This document shows positions 55,275 through 64,000 of a stretch of 64,000 nucleotides of DNA, piece by piece. The position numbers and the translations under genes are program-made. Under the pieces are notes generated by a model. It had not been told where the DNA came from. It ran no database searches and saw only the letters and a list, made by a program, of their open reading frames with translations. Source of the DNA: Manduca sexta (taxonomy: Eukaryota; Arthropoda; Insecta; Lepidoptera; Sphingidae); assembly GCF_014839805.1 (NCBI RefSeq), contig NC_051117.1:5890001-5954000 (forward strand). The letters are read 5' to 3'. Each line of letters opens with the position of its first letter. Position 1 is the stretch's first letter.

Positions 55275-56570
55275 CCCGGCGAGCGTGTGGCGGGGTATGT
55301 CATACCCCCTATGTTAATTACTGGCGTATATTTTTTGTGCCTGACTTTCAAACTTATAGTCTCTTTGAGTAGCTGGAGTTACAGGGTTGCGGAAGGTAAT
55401 AGTGGTGTGATCACAGTGTCGCGGCAACCTGCATTCCAGTTACACGCTTGCAAACTGAGTTCGGGTACGTGATACCCCGCCTCATAGCTGGTGTGACAAA
55501 AACTAAAATTGCTTTTTCTGCTATTTTAACTTATTTTCTTTGTTTAATTGTAGATTTTAATAGAAAATGGATGTTGAAAATAGAAAAAAACAACTTCGAT
55601 CCATGATAGAAGATGTACTTACTAGAACAGGGTTTCGCAAACTTTTATTTAGTGCGGACCACTAATGTCACCTTATGCGACCTTTTTTGCGACCAAAGTC
55701 GTAATGTTTGGCAACCCAAAAAATAAACATCAACATGTTGTTCAGTTGGATTCTTAAATTTGTTTTTACTAGCAGTTTACTTCTGTATTTATTTTTTAGA
55801 TATACAAGAGTGCAAAAGCGTGCACTTTATAGTTTTTCTTTTAACTTTTATTTTACTTGCGGATCTCCTGAGAGGGGCCCACGGGCCCCCAGGGGTCCTA
55901 TGTTTCGTGAAAATCAGGGCAAAGACACTAAATGGACCGATTTCATCCGTAACTTAGGCTTGGCTTTAGTTTACGAACACCTGAAGATGTGAAATGACAA
56001 AAAATATATATTCCGATTTATATACGTCAGAGAATTTTTTCCCAGATCACTTTTATCGACTCAAAATGTTCCTGGTCATTTTATTAGATGTAGTAATGTA
56101 ATCATAAGACAAAATACTCATGAACAAGCTGAGGAAAGGCTATTAGTGTGGAGCATGCAACGTTTTTTTGCAAAAACTGCACAGATTTTATCTCCAGTTC
56201 CTAAGATGTTCCTAAATTTTTTTGTGATTTTTTTTTAGTTTATAAAGAAAATTATTTCATATTCTATCATACGATTAAGTTTTTTTATCATAAAACTGGT
56301 TTTACTTTAGTTCCTTTTAGTTTTTAAGAGACTGAAAGTGTTTGTTTGAAATTCAAAGTGACTTAGTTCCATCGAGGTAAAAAAATAAAATTGTTAAAAT
56401 GGCGCGATTGTTTTATTTCCAATGCGTTATGATGGTATTGTCTTATTATACCAAAAAATAAATAGTATAATACTTCTTCAGAAACAAGTTTTATAGCCAA
56501 TTTTTTTAAGGGGTATGTCATACCCTGCCTCATACTCCTTGTTACATTTTTTCACCACACGCTCGCCGGG
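55275..56570. mobile_element. piggyBac-like element, 1296 bp, non-autonomous
   Basis: TTAA flanks it on both sides (55271-55274 and 56571-56574). The ends are perfect 16-bp inverted repeats CCCGGCGAGCGTGTGG / CCACACGCTCGCCGGG, starting CCC and ending GGG as piggyBac elements do. Inside each end is the near-palindrome ggggtatgtcatacccc (55292-55308; 56510-56526), with a third variant at 55462-55478 that shares the following 'gcctcata' with the right-hand copy. No full transposase: the open frames at 55287, 55708 and 55760 are short and I recognise no DDD-type catalytic region. A plus-strand ATG at 55568 opens a 22-codon charged stretch that could be a relic of the ORF start. Confidence 0.9.
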
Positions 56571-56639
56571 TTAAGTTAGTTAATAATCATCGATTTACAT
56601 TGATGTACATAGTGGCAAGGGAATCGGATATAAGAAACA

Positions 56640-56812
56640 CTAGCTTTTGCCTGCGGTTTCGCCAGTGTGAAAAAGTTTTTCCGTTATAAAAAGTAGCCTA
56701 TAGCACTAAGGAGTAATATAGCTTCCTATTAGTGAAAAAAAATCAAAATCGGTTTAGTAGTTTCTGAAATTAGCGCGTTTAAATATACAAACTCTTCAGA
56801 TTGATAGTACAC
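56640..56812 (-). mobile_element. Heli-B, short copy
   Basis: CTAG at 56640-56643, 'cttttgcctgcggtttcgcc', 'agtaatatagcttcctatta', 'cggtttagtagtttctgaaa', worn 5' end. Confidence 0.75.
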
Positions 56813-57178
56813 CTAAGCCGTCCTAAAGGTATTTAATATTTGTCAAAGATCGAAACACAATTACCCGTAATCCTCTTCCCCATAAGTCCCATATTGCCCT
56901 TCTTCTGGTCGATAAATATATAATATTAAAACATTAGACCAATAACGATCATATAACATGATATTAATATAATATTCAAGATGGCCGCGGAAAATGCTTT
57001 ATTTATTGCTGCAGCCTTCATTAATTCTACATATTTTCTTTTGACATTACGTAGGGCTTGTCGGTAAGATTCGGGATTTTGAACGAATTTTCGTTTATTT
57101 TTAGCAGAATGAGAAAAGTAAATAACTTTTCTAATAGCAGTAAGTGGCAATAATATAGTAATAATATATGAAACTATG
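56813..57178. other. Non-coding DNA, nothing recognised
   Basis: The 101-codon minus frame at 56926-57231 lies partly here. It has hydrophobic stretches but no other gene signal. Confidence 0.45.
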
Positions 57179-57191
57179 AATAGTAATGCTG

Positions 57192-57453
57192 ACTGACTCG
57201 GTGGCGTAGTTGTATTGCACGTCCGGTACAATAGCGCTCTGAGGTCCTGGGTTCGAATCCCGGGTCGGGCAAAGTGATATTTGGGTTTTTCTGCTCAGTA
57301 TCAGACCGGAGTCTGGAATTTGTGCCTGATATGGCGATAGGCTCGCCCCCTATCACATCATGGGACGGAATATACTTGGCGAAAAGTGGGTGCCCTAGTT
57401 GCGCCTCTGCATACCCCTTCGGGGATAAAATGCGTGATGTTATGTATGTATGT
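57192..57453 (+). mobile_element. SINE-A, full length and young, 13-bp target duplication
   Basis: A box TGGCGTAGTTG at 57202-57212 and B box GGTTCGAATCC at 57250-57260 both match Pol III consensus, so the internal promoter looks intact. Complete body; tail of TATG units. The 13-bp sequence aatagtaatgctg is present on both sides (57179-57191 and 57454-57466). This is the best-preserved insertion in the window. The frames at 57174, 57274 and 57386 overlap it. Confidence 0.95.
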
Positions 57454-57466
57454 AATAGTAATGCTG

Positions 57467-58014
57467 TGCTTACGTCATTTTAAAACATTAATTTCTTTAT
57501 TAATCATTTCATTATACCCGGGTCGATTCATTTTGCACAAAAAGCAAATGATTGAAGGTTTTAAAGCCAATCTTGCAACAAAAAAGGTTAACTGTTATAA
57601 GTCAGAATCTAACAAGAAAATTCTCTACAAAAAGCAATGTAAAGTAGTGCCGAGAAATGGAAAGGAATTCTTTATTTCCTTACATTTTGTTAGACGGTCT
57701 CTATTAGGGCTTATTTCATCTGAAGTGAAATGTTGTGGATCGTGATATATTTTCTAAGGGAAAATATTTATGTATAAGCGGGTCGGAGGACGTGCGAATG
57801 TTTGGAGCTCTCGGCAATAGTCTGTGCCAGGTGTTTGAAGTCATAAACTAATTCTTACTTTCTTGGGGAAAATTTTGAGGTTATAAAAATATTTATAAAA
57901 AATATATAGTTTAATAGGGCTGTTTTATGTTTAAATGACGTCTATCTCAAAATTAGTACTTAAAAATAGGTTAATAATAAGTTAATGTTGTGCGTGGCTT
58001 TTATCGGAGGTTGA
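57467..58014. other. AT-rich non-coding DNA, nothing recognised
   Basis: No feature identified. Confidence 0.5.
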
Positions 58015-58110
58015 ATTTGGCACTGTTAACACTATTATATTATGCATCCTTTTTTGTATAATTATTATGTATACTATGGGGCTATGCCTAAATAATATAA
58101 AAAAAAATCG
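58015..58110 (+). repeat. Tail repeat 'gctatgcctaaata', second copy
   Basis: 'actattatattatgcatcct' ... 'ggggctatgcctaaataata' with an A-rich end aligns with 41515-41592. Confidence 0.6.
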
Positions 58111-59373
58111 GTAAATACGAAAAAAAAATGTTTATAATTTTGATAAAAATTTAAGGAATATTTTGTGATTGAAAGTAGTTACTAAATTCCGTACACCCAA
58201 ATCACGTCTCAGACATTGTCACATCAACCCTAAGTTGTCCGAAAAGTTCGCCCAAATTCGGTCTCGAACTCGACCGTTCCTTCCCTACATTCGCTATCAC
58301 TTTCTAACACGCCACCTCCTCACATTTCTCTTTCTCTCTCGTTTTGTAATTAATAATGTATGAAAGCTGCGGAGATGCTATGCATCATCATGATATACAG
58401 TCTGCTCTTAGCCGTACCGTCGCCAAAACCACGCAAAATTGTATTTAATTAATATTTTAAGAAACATTAATATGAATTAGTATGATGTATGGTTTTGTGA
58501 CAATGTACAGTGGTTTTTAATTAGGGTCAACGTGGAATGAAAATTAATGCGTGCGGACTGGGATTTTTTAATTATTCATGAAATTCAGGTGTGTTTTTGT
58601 GTATGTGCAAGTTTATAATTCATCATTTGATGTGTTTCTTTAAGCAGGAGTTTTGAGATGTTTAGATATATCTTTTTCATCGTTATTGTATGATTGTTTA
58701 CATTAATGACTTGAACAATATCACATCTCGTTGTAGTGCGATAATATTTGATTTATATTTGTGTTATATATTTATGTATCGTATTCGTTTATTATGGTCG
58801 TGTATACTTTTATTTCTATGCTATATTATGTTTATAATTTTTTAAAATAACAGCCTACCTATACCTATATTATTTCATCTGTGTATCCCCTAAAGGTTGA
58901 CTCTTAGAGCATGAAGTCCACCTTTATAAATTTATACAAAAGTATGTAAATAAATTAATTAAGTCTTTTTTTTTAATAAATGTAAGTAGATTACATAATT
59001 TTTTTTAATGACTTTTCTTTAAAAAAATCTCAATAGAGACAACGTTTTCTGCTGACCGTACGTAAACGTAAAGAGTTCGGGAGTTATTTACACGTTATCT
59101 TATTTATCTCTATGGTAATTACTCATACGTTAAAACTAAGGGACATTAAGATTATAAAATTAAAACTGGCTTCTATCTTAATCGGACTAATACTTGTATG
59201 AAGTTGTTGATAATTGATTGGGTACTTATGTTTGATTTAATGCGTGGTTGGGTGGAAGCAGCGAAGTTGGTAACTTTGAAAATTGTACTAAGTAGTAAGT
59301 AAAGTGAAGAGACGGTTTTGCGTGTAATGAGACCGTAAAAGGGAATATTTACTTGTATTAACTTGAAAATATA
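58111..59373. other. AT-rich non-coding DNA, nothing recognised
   Basis: No repeat copy or coding signal recognised. Confidence 0.55.
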
Positions 59374-59457
59374 TTGCCGTGGTGGCGTAGTTGTACTGCA
59401 TGCGCGGTACAGCGCTCTGAGGTCCTGGGTTCGAATCCTGGGTCAAGCAAAATGATA
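59374..59457 (+). mobile_element. SINE-A head only
   Basis: It has A box TGGCGTAGTTG and B box GGTTCGAATCC, both intact, then stops at 'aagcaaaatgatatt'. This is a 3'-truncated copy, opposite to the usual 5' truncation, so the body was either deleted later or never part of it. Confidence 0.85.
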
Positions 59458-59642
59458 TTTCATCTTGTTTTTAAGATTTCTAATACTTAGTAAAAGCTAT
59501 TTGCGGAAAGAATGATTAAAGAAATTGGAAAATTTCTGTAAACTCAACGAGTATTTTAACTTCGTACTTTCGATAAATTAATTTAGAAGACTTTTTTTTA
59601 TGTATTTTCGCTCCATAAACAGTTTAGATTCATAAGATGCGG

Positions 59643-59655
59643 TAGGTGGCGCTGT
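59643..59655 (+). promoter_or_regulatory. Insect CTCF-like motif
   Basis: TAGGTGGCGCTGT fits the AGGTGGCGC core reported for insect CTCF. It is a single short match, about 150 bp upstream of the second AG|GT site. Confidence 0.25.
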
Positions 59656-59775
59656 GCTCTGGTTTTAGGATTTTATCTCCTTTTTTGGGCAGAAATACGC
59701 ATGTAATTACCGCTAGTTAAATATAATTATTAATTTATTCACCTTTACAGGCTATATTCAAACACTAGCAACCAA

Positions 59776-59808
59776 TTCTAATGATAACCATTTTTGTTTC
59801 AGGTAAGA
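59776..59808 (+). other. Candidate recursive splice site 2 (zero-length exon)
   Basis: TTCTAAT (59776-59782) gives a CTAAY branch-type sequence. 'tttttgtttcag' (59791-59802) is followed at once by the donor GTAAGA (59803-59808). The branch A at 59781 is 21 bases from the final G of the AG. The junction CAG|GTAAGA is close to the ratchet-point consensus CAG|GTAAGT. The 16-mer from 59791 equals that at 25682. Confidence 0.55.
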
Positions 59809-60137
59809 AATCGGATCAACAGATAAGTGATCTATTATCGTCTTATTTTAACAGCAATATCCAATTGAAAACAAACTCTACCGCATATATCGAAAGTTGA
59901 TAATCCTTTAACACCTGCAGTCCTGTTAAACCTGGTATTAAAATTCGATAGACCATGCGTTATCCGAGGGTTACACGAGAATCGTTTTAACTGTGGAATT
60001 GACTGTAGATTATACGATATATTTACGGATTTTAATCAGGCTCGCTTGACGCGAAGATTGAACGAATACATGATAGTTTGCTGATGGATTGATTGATGAC
60101 GTAGCTTTGCATAGGGTCAGAATGGTATAACAAACAA
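59809..60137. other. Non-coding DNA, nothing recognised
   Basis: No feature identified. Confidence 0.45.
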
Positions 60138-60375
60138 AACACACACATCACGAAGGTGTGCAGAGAGGGAACCACGGCACCCATTTTTCGCCAAGTGTGC
60201 TCCGTCCCATGCAATAGGGGGCGAACCTATCGACATATCGCGCACTAATTCCAGACTCCGAGCTGATACTGAGCAAATAACCCAAATTTCACTTTGCCCG
60301 ACCCGGGATCTGAACCCAGGACCTCAGAGCGCTGCCGTACTGCGTATGCAATACTACTACGCCACCGCGGCAGTC
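60138..60375 (-). mobile_element. SINE-A, full length
   Basis: Reverse copy with 'cagactccgagctgatactg', 'tttgcccgacccgggatctg' (B box with one change) and A box region 'actactacgccaccgcggca'. Confidence 0.88.
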
Positions 60376-60516
60376 GAGCATGGTATGACAGAGACGCATT
60401 TATGTCGGAAATAGGTTGACAGTTCTATTCTATAATAGGTATTGTAATAGGCATGCATTATATTATACAATAGTGTTAATTTATTCAATATTAACATGTT
60501 TGTCTTAACAGTTGTT

Positions 60517-60798
60517 CTGGTAGGTCTCTCATATGTGAGAGTCCACCTAGGTAGGTGCCACCGCAATATCTATTTTTGCTGCCAAGCAACAGTGTATAGT
60601 CGCTGTTGTATTCCGGTTTGAAGGACATAGTAGCCAGTGTAACTATTGGACATAATAAGACATAATATCTCATGTCTCAGGATGTCGAGCGCAGTGGAAT
60701 ACCAAGCAATACTTTGTAATTCAAGGTGCTTGATGATGTTTCTATTGTTTATGCGGTCTTATCGCTTACCATCAGGCGAATGGCATGGTCTCATCATT
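60517..60798 (-). repeat. Rep-E, complete copy
   Basis: It covers the family end to end in reverse, from 'tggtaggtctctcatatgtg' to 'cgcttaccatcaggcgaatg' 'gcatggtctcatcat'. The frames at 60357, 60491 and 60646 overlap it. Confidence 0.87.
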
Positions 60799-60843
60799 GA
60801 AAATGAAATCAAAAAAGTTATTAGAACTAAAAGAAGTTAATGA

Positions 60844-60998
60844 TTTCTTATATTCACGCGAATGTTAGACATCGAAATTATACCAGTTTGCGGATTTCAT
60901 CGCGTTTTTTTATATTATAATTCTCCAAGTTTCGAAGACTACACCTTCGGTCAGGGGATGAATTGAGGTGATGGACGTCCAAAAAGCCAATGTTGAAA
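60844..60998 (+). repeat. Rep-F left half
   Basis: 'cttatattcacgcgaatgtt' 'agacatcgaaat', 'attataattctccaagtttc', 'ggtgatggacgtcc'. Confidence 0.75.
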
Positions 60999-62337
60999 AT
61001 CTACCTATATTTAATAATTGTATAATTTTTTAGTTTTAACCTATCCAAAATATTTTTTAAAAAGTATCTTCTAATATCGGGAGTCGAACGCGCATCCCTC
61101 CACCGAACAAACATGGTAATTGTTTTATTGCGTATGTTACGGTAAACCGGTTTTGAGGTTTTAATTATCGACAGGTAATTTAATTAGCGGTTATAATTCA
61201 ATTGGTTTTTGATGTTCAGTATTAACAGGCAATGGAATCGAGACTAAAATTTTATGCCTCGAGCTGGGGAGACCGACACACTATTTTGTAATTTTATGTT
61301 CTGACGCGAAGGATATAAAGGCTATTTTTGCACTCAGGAAAAGTTATGAGACTTTTATTCATGATAATACTCATGCGAGTCCGAGAGAAACATTATCTTA
61401 CATAATAATTAACTTTGGTATCACTATACAGTATTCTGGTAAAAGGGCCGTAACAAACCTAATTACAAACGAATACAAAACAAAGTTAACTAAACAACGT
61501 AATAAACTACGGTAAAACCGTGAATCCCGGTCAAAACCGCGTAAAGTTAAACCAAACTGACTGTCAGTCAGCATTGTAAACACTAAGGCAACATCAGTTC
61601 TCAACAGGCCTCAGTCCTGGCTGTCAGTTCCGTCTGCAGAGTTGCTCTCAACAAATTATTTTACAGACCCTACTGACAATTGTTAGTGTGTGGTTACCCT
61701 TACAATTGAATCTTAAATGCATCGAGTCTTGAGTGAGTTTTAGTGAGTATTTATTATAATAAAAGATAACTTAAGACTAATATTAAGATTGCTAGTTATT
61801 TATATCTGACCGAGTAATGTCCATCAAATAATATGTTTTTATTCACAATAAAGAATATGATTGTTAGACGCGCAATATAAAATTGAGCCATACTCTATTT
61901 TCAAATAATTTTTGCTGACACTAATATCTGTCCCCGTTCCACGTAGAGGTTATAAATTAAGGTGCAACCAAACACGACAACATTATATAAATAATTACCG
62001 ACCATTTAAACCGATTCGCGTTCGAAAACAAATAGTATTACGAGAAGTTTGTCTAGCATCTCTATTTTAAGGTTTCGGGCAAAGACAACACTCTGTTGTC
62101 GGTTTAAATTGTCATAGACAAATGTTGGGAGTGGTTATTTCTTTGCGAGGTTGTGCATCCGTTGTTCGGAACTTATACGAAATCTACTATGGTCGTAATA
62201 ATGCAATTTAATTTCGCTCTTAAGTGCGCTATCAAAGACGCTGTCAAATTAATCAGTATCTTAAGATCGGTATTTAATAAATAGATATCAACACAACAAA
62301 TGATATGTATGTAGTATGATGCATTTTTTTTTGTTTT
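60999..62337. other. Non-coding DNA, nothing recognised
   Basis: 'tatcgggagtcgaacgcgca' at about 61076 is B-box-like without a partner. Otherwise unassigned. Confidence 0.45.
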
Positions 62338-62470
62338 TTTTTGGGCCATATTAGACAAACGGGCTACCGATCCGCCTGATGGTAAGCAGCATCCGCCGCA
62401 CATGGACTAAAGCAATACCAGAGGCATAGCCAAGCCATTGTCTACCGTATTACTGAACGCATATTAACAA
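62338..62470 (+). repeat. Interspersed repeat, 'cgcctgatggtaagcagc' type
   Basis: 'ggctaccgatccgcctgatg' 'gtaagcagcatccgccgcac' is a motif series common in lepidopteran intergenic DNA. It is related in layout to rep-E (cgcctgatggtaagcgat) but is not the same family. Confidence 0.5.
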
Positions 62471-62514
62471 ATTTTGTTTATTAAACACGGCTGTCTCAGC
62501 TGCCAACAAGCGCT

Positions 62515-62926
62515 CAAGTTACAGCTGTATTACTTGAGTGCTATAGGCATTGACGTATATTCATAGACACGAACGTCTATACAAACTATTTGTTTCAATA
62601 TGAACTAAAATAGCAACCAAAACGTCACTGTTATAACCTATTTATTCAACAACAAATAATTTTACTTATTTGACTAATATTTTTTATTCAAATCCAGGTT
62701 TACACTTTGACTCGAGTTCTTATATCACCAGCGCCACTCCGAACACAACCACAAGCTGTCAATATTGACCATACTAGTCAGTTTGGATGGATTCCAGTAC
62801 AATTCAGTTGAACACAGTGAATGTTCGGAACGCCAAATCTAGTACGTAGTACATATATATCGATGGCTATAGGCTATTTTTAACTCGGAAATTATCTTCA
62901 CACAGACGAAGCCGCGGCAAAAGCTA
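62515..62926 (+). mobile_element. Heli-B split by elem-H
   Basis: 'attacttgagtgctataggc' (to 62548) and 'tatttttaactcggaaatta' (from 62875) are adjacent parts of Heli-B when elem-H and one copy of gctataggc are removed. The 3' end reads 'gaagccgcggcaaaag' and CTAC in place of CTAG. Confidence 0.72.
62549..62865 (+). mobile_element. Elem-H, copy 2, with a 9-bp target duplication
   Basis: It is flanked by gctataggc on both sides (62540-62548 and 62866-62874). Collinear with 11111-11422. The ends show weak inverted similarity (cattgacgtatat against catcgatatatat). It has an internal hairpin-like pair near the left end (catagac...gtctata). It is a small non-autonomous element of unknown family; a 9-bp duplication would suit MULE- or Merlin-type DNA transposons. 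Confidence 0.75.
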
Positions 62927-63205
62927 CTATATTATAATACTGCACCTCGATATTATATTCATAACATTATATAGGTAAAATACCGGATTAATTTTCGAAC
63001 ATTAATAATACAAAAACAGAGCGGCTAAACGGGTTGGTATTACGGACCACGCCGGTTTGTACTTAAAATCACAGATTTCCTTTATGAAAAGCAAACACAC
63101 CCACGCCTTTACCTAAAAATCACTCAGCCTAACACAACTGACAATCTATGGGAAACAATTAAGTTTTGGAGATTTGAACCTAGTTTTAGATCCGTTAAGT
63201 TTTAA

Positions 63206-63412
63206 ATTGCCTTGGTAACGTAGTATGGTACGAATGCAGTGCTCGATTCGATCGCCGGGTGGGACAGTGTCGGGTTTTTACTTAGTATCAATCTGGTATC
63301 TGGAATTTGTGCCCGATATGGCAATATATGTCTCCTATCACATCATGGGACATACGGCAGATATAGTTGCGCCTCTGCCTACCCTTACGGAGAAATAAAG
63401 TGTGAGTGTGTT
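63206..63412 (+). mobile_element. SINE-A, diverged, near full length
   Basis: 'gccttggtaacgtagtatgg' (decayed A box), 'gctcgattcgatcgccggg' (decayed B box), 'ggaatttgtgcccgatatgg', 'tcctatcacatcatgggaca', 'agttgcgcctctgcctaccc'. Confidence 0.82.
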
Positions 63413-64000
63413 AGATAATAAAGGACCTGTAGATGGCTTACGGTATTAAAAACTAATAAGTATCTCTATACAATTTAATTATTGAAGTTTACGTCTAATT
63501 TGAGTGAGACTTTATCTGTAAAATATTTATCATGGAACGAACGTATAACATATGATACGTCAAATTTATAAGAATAATAACTATTATTTCTAAATAACAT
63601 TTAAGATCATCTATATAAATACGGATATTCTAATTATAGTTTATGTAGTCATTCGCACGCTATTAAGACCTAAAAAGCATTATAATTGTTTAACTCCTCA
63701 GTTAGTCTGGTCTAGTCAGTAGAACGGTTCAATAATTTTCACTGGTATTTCAATAGAAAATAGTGACGAAACTAAAAAACAAACTACAGAAAAGAATCAA
63801 AACTATATTGTACCCTTGAAAAGTATTCTAAGAAGTGTATTGGAACAAAATAGTAACTCATAAAAGCATATTTTTAAAAACAAAACCAAACTTAATTAAA
63901 TTACAAAAGCTACTAAAAACGTCGAATAATAACAAACAGACATCAAAAAGAAACGAAATAACGAACATAACACCCTAACTCCCTCTAACATAACCCTATT
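63413..64000. other. AT-rich non-coding DNA, nothing recognised
   Basis: No feature identified to the end of the window. Confidence 0.6.

Noticed and set aside
55631..55935. hAT-type element nested in the piggyBac-like element ('cagggtttcgcaaactttt' recalls a hAT end)
   Set aside because: No matching inverted end and no 8-bp duplication could be found.
56926..57231. 101-codon minus-strand frame with hydrophobic stretches
   Set aside because: Part overlaps the target site and head of a SINE-A, and no domain or start context supports it.
57192..57270. tRNA gene
   Set aside because: A and B boxes are perfect, but there is no cloverleaf acceptor pairing, and the same head heads many dispersed copies with a common body: it is a SINE.
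57386..57745. 119-codon plus-strand open frame
   Set aside because: It starts in the tail of a young SINE-A; the remainder is lysine-rich chance coding of A-rich DNA.
63105..63135. Minus-strand AG|GTAAAG, a third recursive splice candidate
   Set aside because: Only a short T run and no branch-type sequence. It also resembles a decayed SINE-A tail.

Overview
This window looks like non-coding DNA from a moth or butterfly (Lepidoptera). It is AT-rich and has no open frame that I can identify as a cellular gene. It is dense with short interspersed repeats of kinds typical of lepidopteran genomes: tRNA-derived SINEs, short Helitron-like elements ending in a 'gaagccgcg' hairpin plus CTAG, and 3' stubs of RTE-like LINEs. 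The longest ATG-started open frames (about 100-138 codons) mostly overlap repeats or are chance frames. Order level is as far as the sequence alone takes me. Family assignments rest on copies within this window plus general knowledge of insect transposons; no database was searched. || Repeat families named below. SINE-A: tRNA-derived, A box TGGCGTAGTTG, B box GGTTCGAATCC, a body ending near 'ccttcggggataaatgcgtg', and a simple-repeat tail. SINE-C: B box GGTTCAAATCC and a body ending 'cagtatataatacagggctg'. Heli-B: short Helitron-like elements, 5' TC...CTAG 3'. Rep-D: 'aacaggccggcataattgtg', with an A-rich 3' end. Rep-E: 'cgatacgaccgcccataaac'. Rep-F: inverted-repeat element with 'cgcgaatgttagac' ends. 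Rep-G: 'gtgcactataat...gccgaaattcggc'. Elem-H: an unassigned ~315-bp element, two copies. There is also a TA-flanked MITE with ~44-bp inverted repeats and one TTAA-flanked piggyBac-like element. || Layout. 1-9 kb: possible exon end with a GTAAGT donor, a 23-bp minisatellite, the first SINE-A copies and a cluster of AACCGG motifs. 9-24 kb: SINE-A, SINE-C, rep-D, rep-F and Heli-B copies, the first elem-H and a LINE 3' coding stub. 24-36 kb: quieter DNA with a candidate recursive splice site at 25,693/25,694, several Heli-B copies and a MITE nested in one of them. 36-37 kb: CpG-richer patch with GCCAT motifs. 37-50 kb: mixed repeats, a 39-bp tandem repeat, a SINE-C copy with a 5' inversion, and an unidentified ATG-less open frame. 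50-64 kb: two young SINE-A copies, the piggyBac-like element, a second candidate recursive splice site at 59,802/59,803, and elem-H inserted in a Heli-B element. || Main interpretation. Two places on the plus strand, 34 kb apart, share the 16-mer TTTTTGTTTCAGGTAA. Each has CTAAT with its branch-type A about 20 bases upstream of the AG. This is the architecture of insect ratchet points (zero-length exons used to remove very long introns stepwise). If real, most of the window lies inside one very long intron of a plus-strand gene whose exons are mostly or wholly outside it. That is inference and needs RNA data or cross-species alignment.
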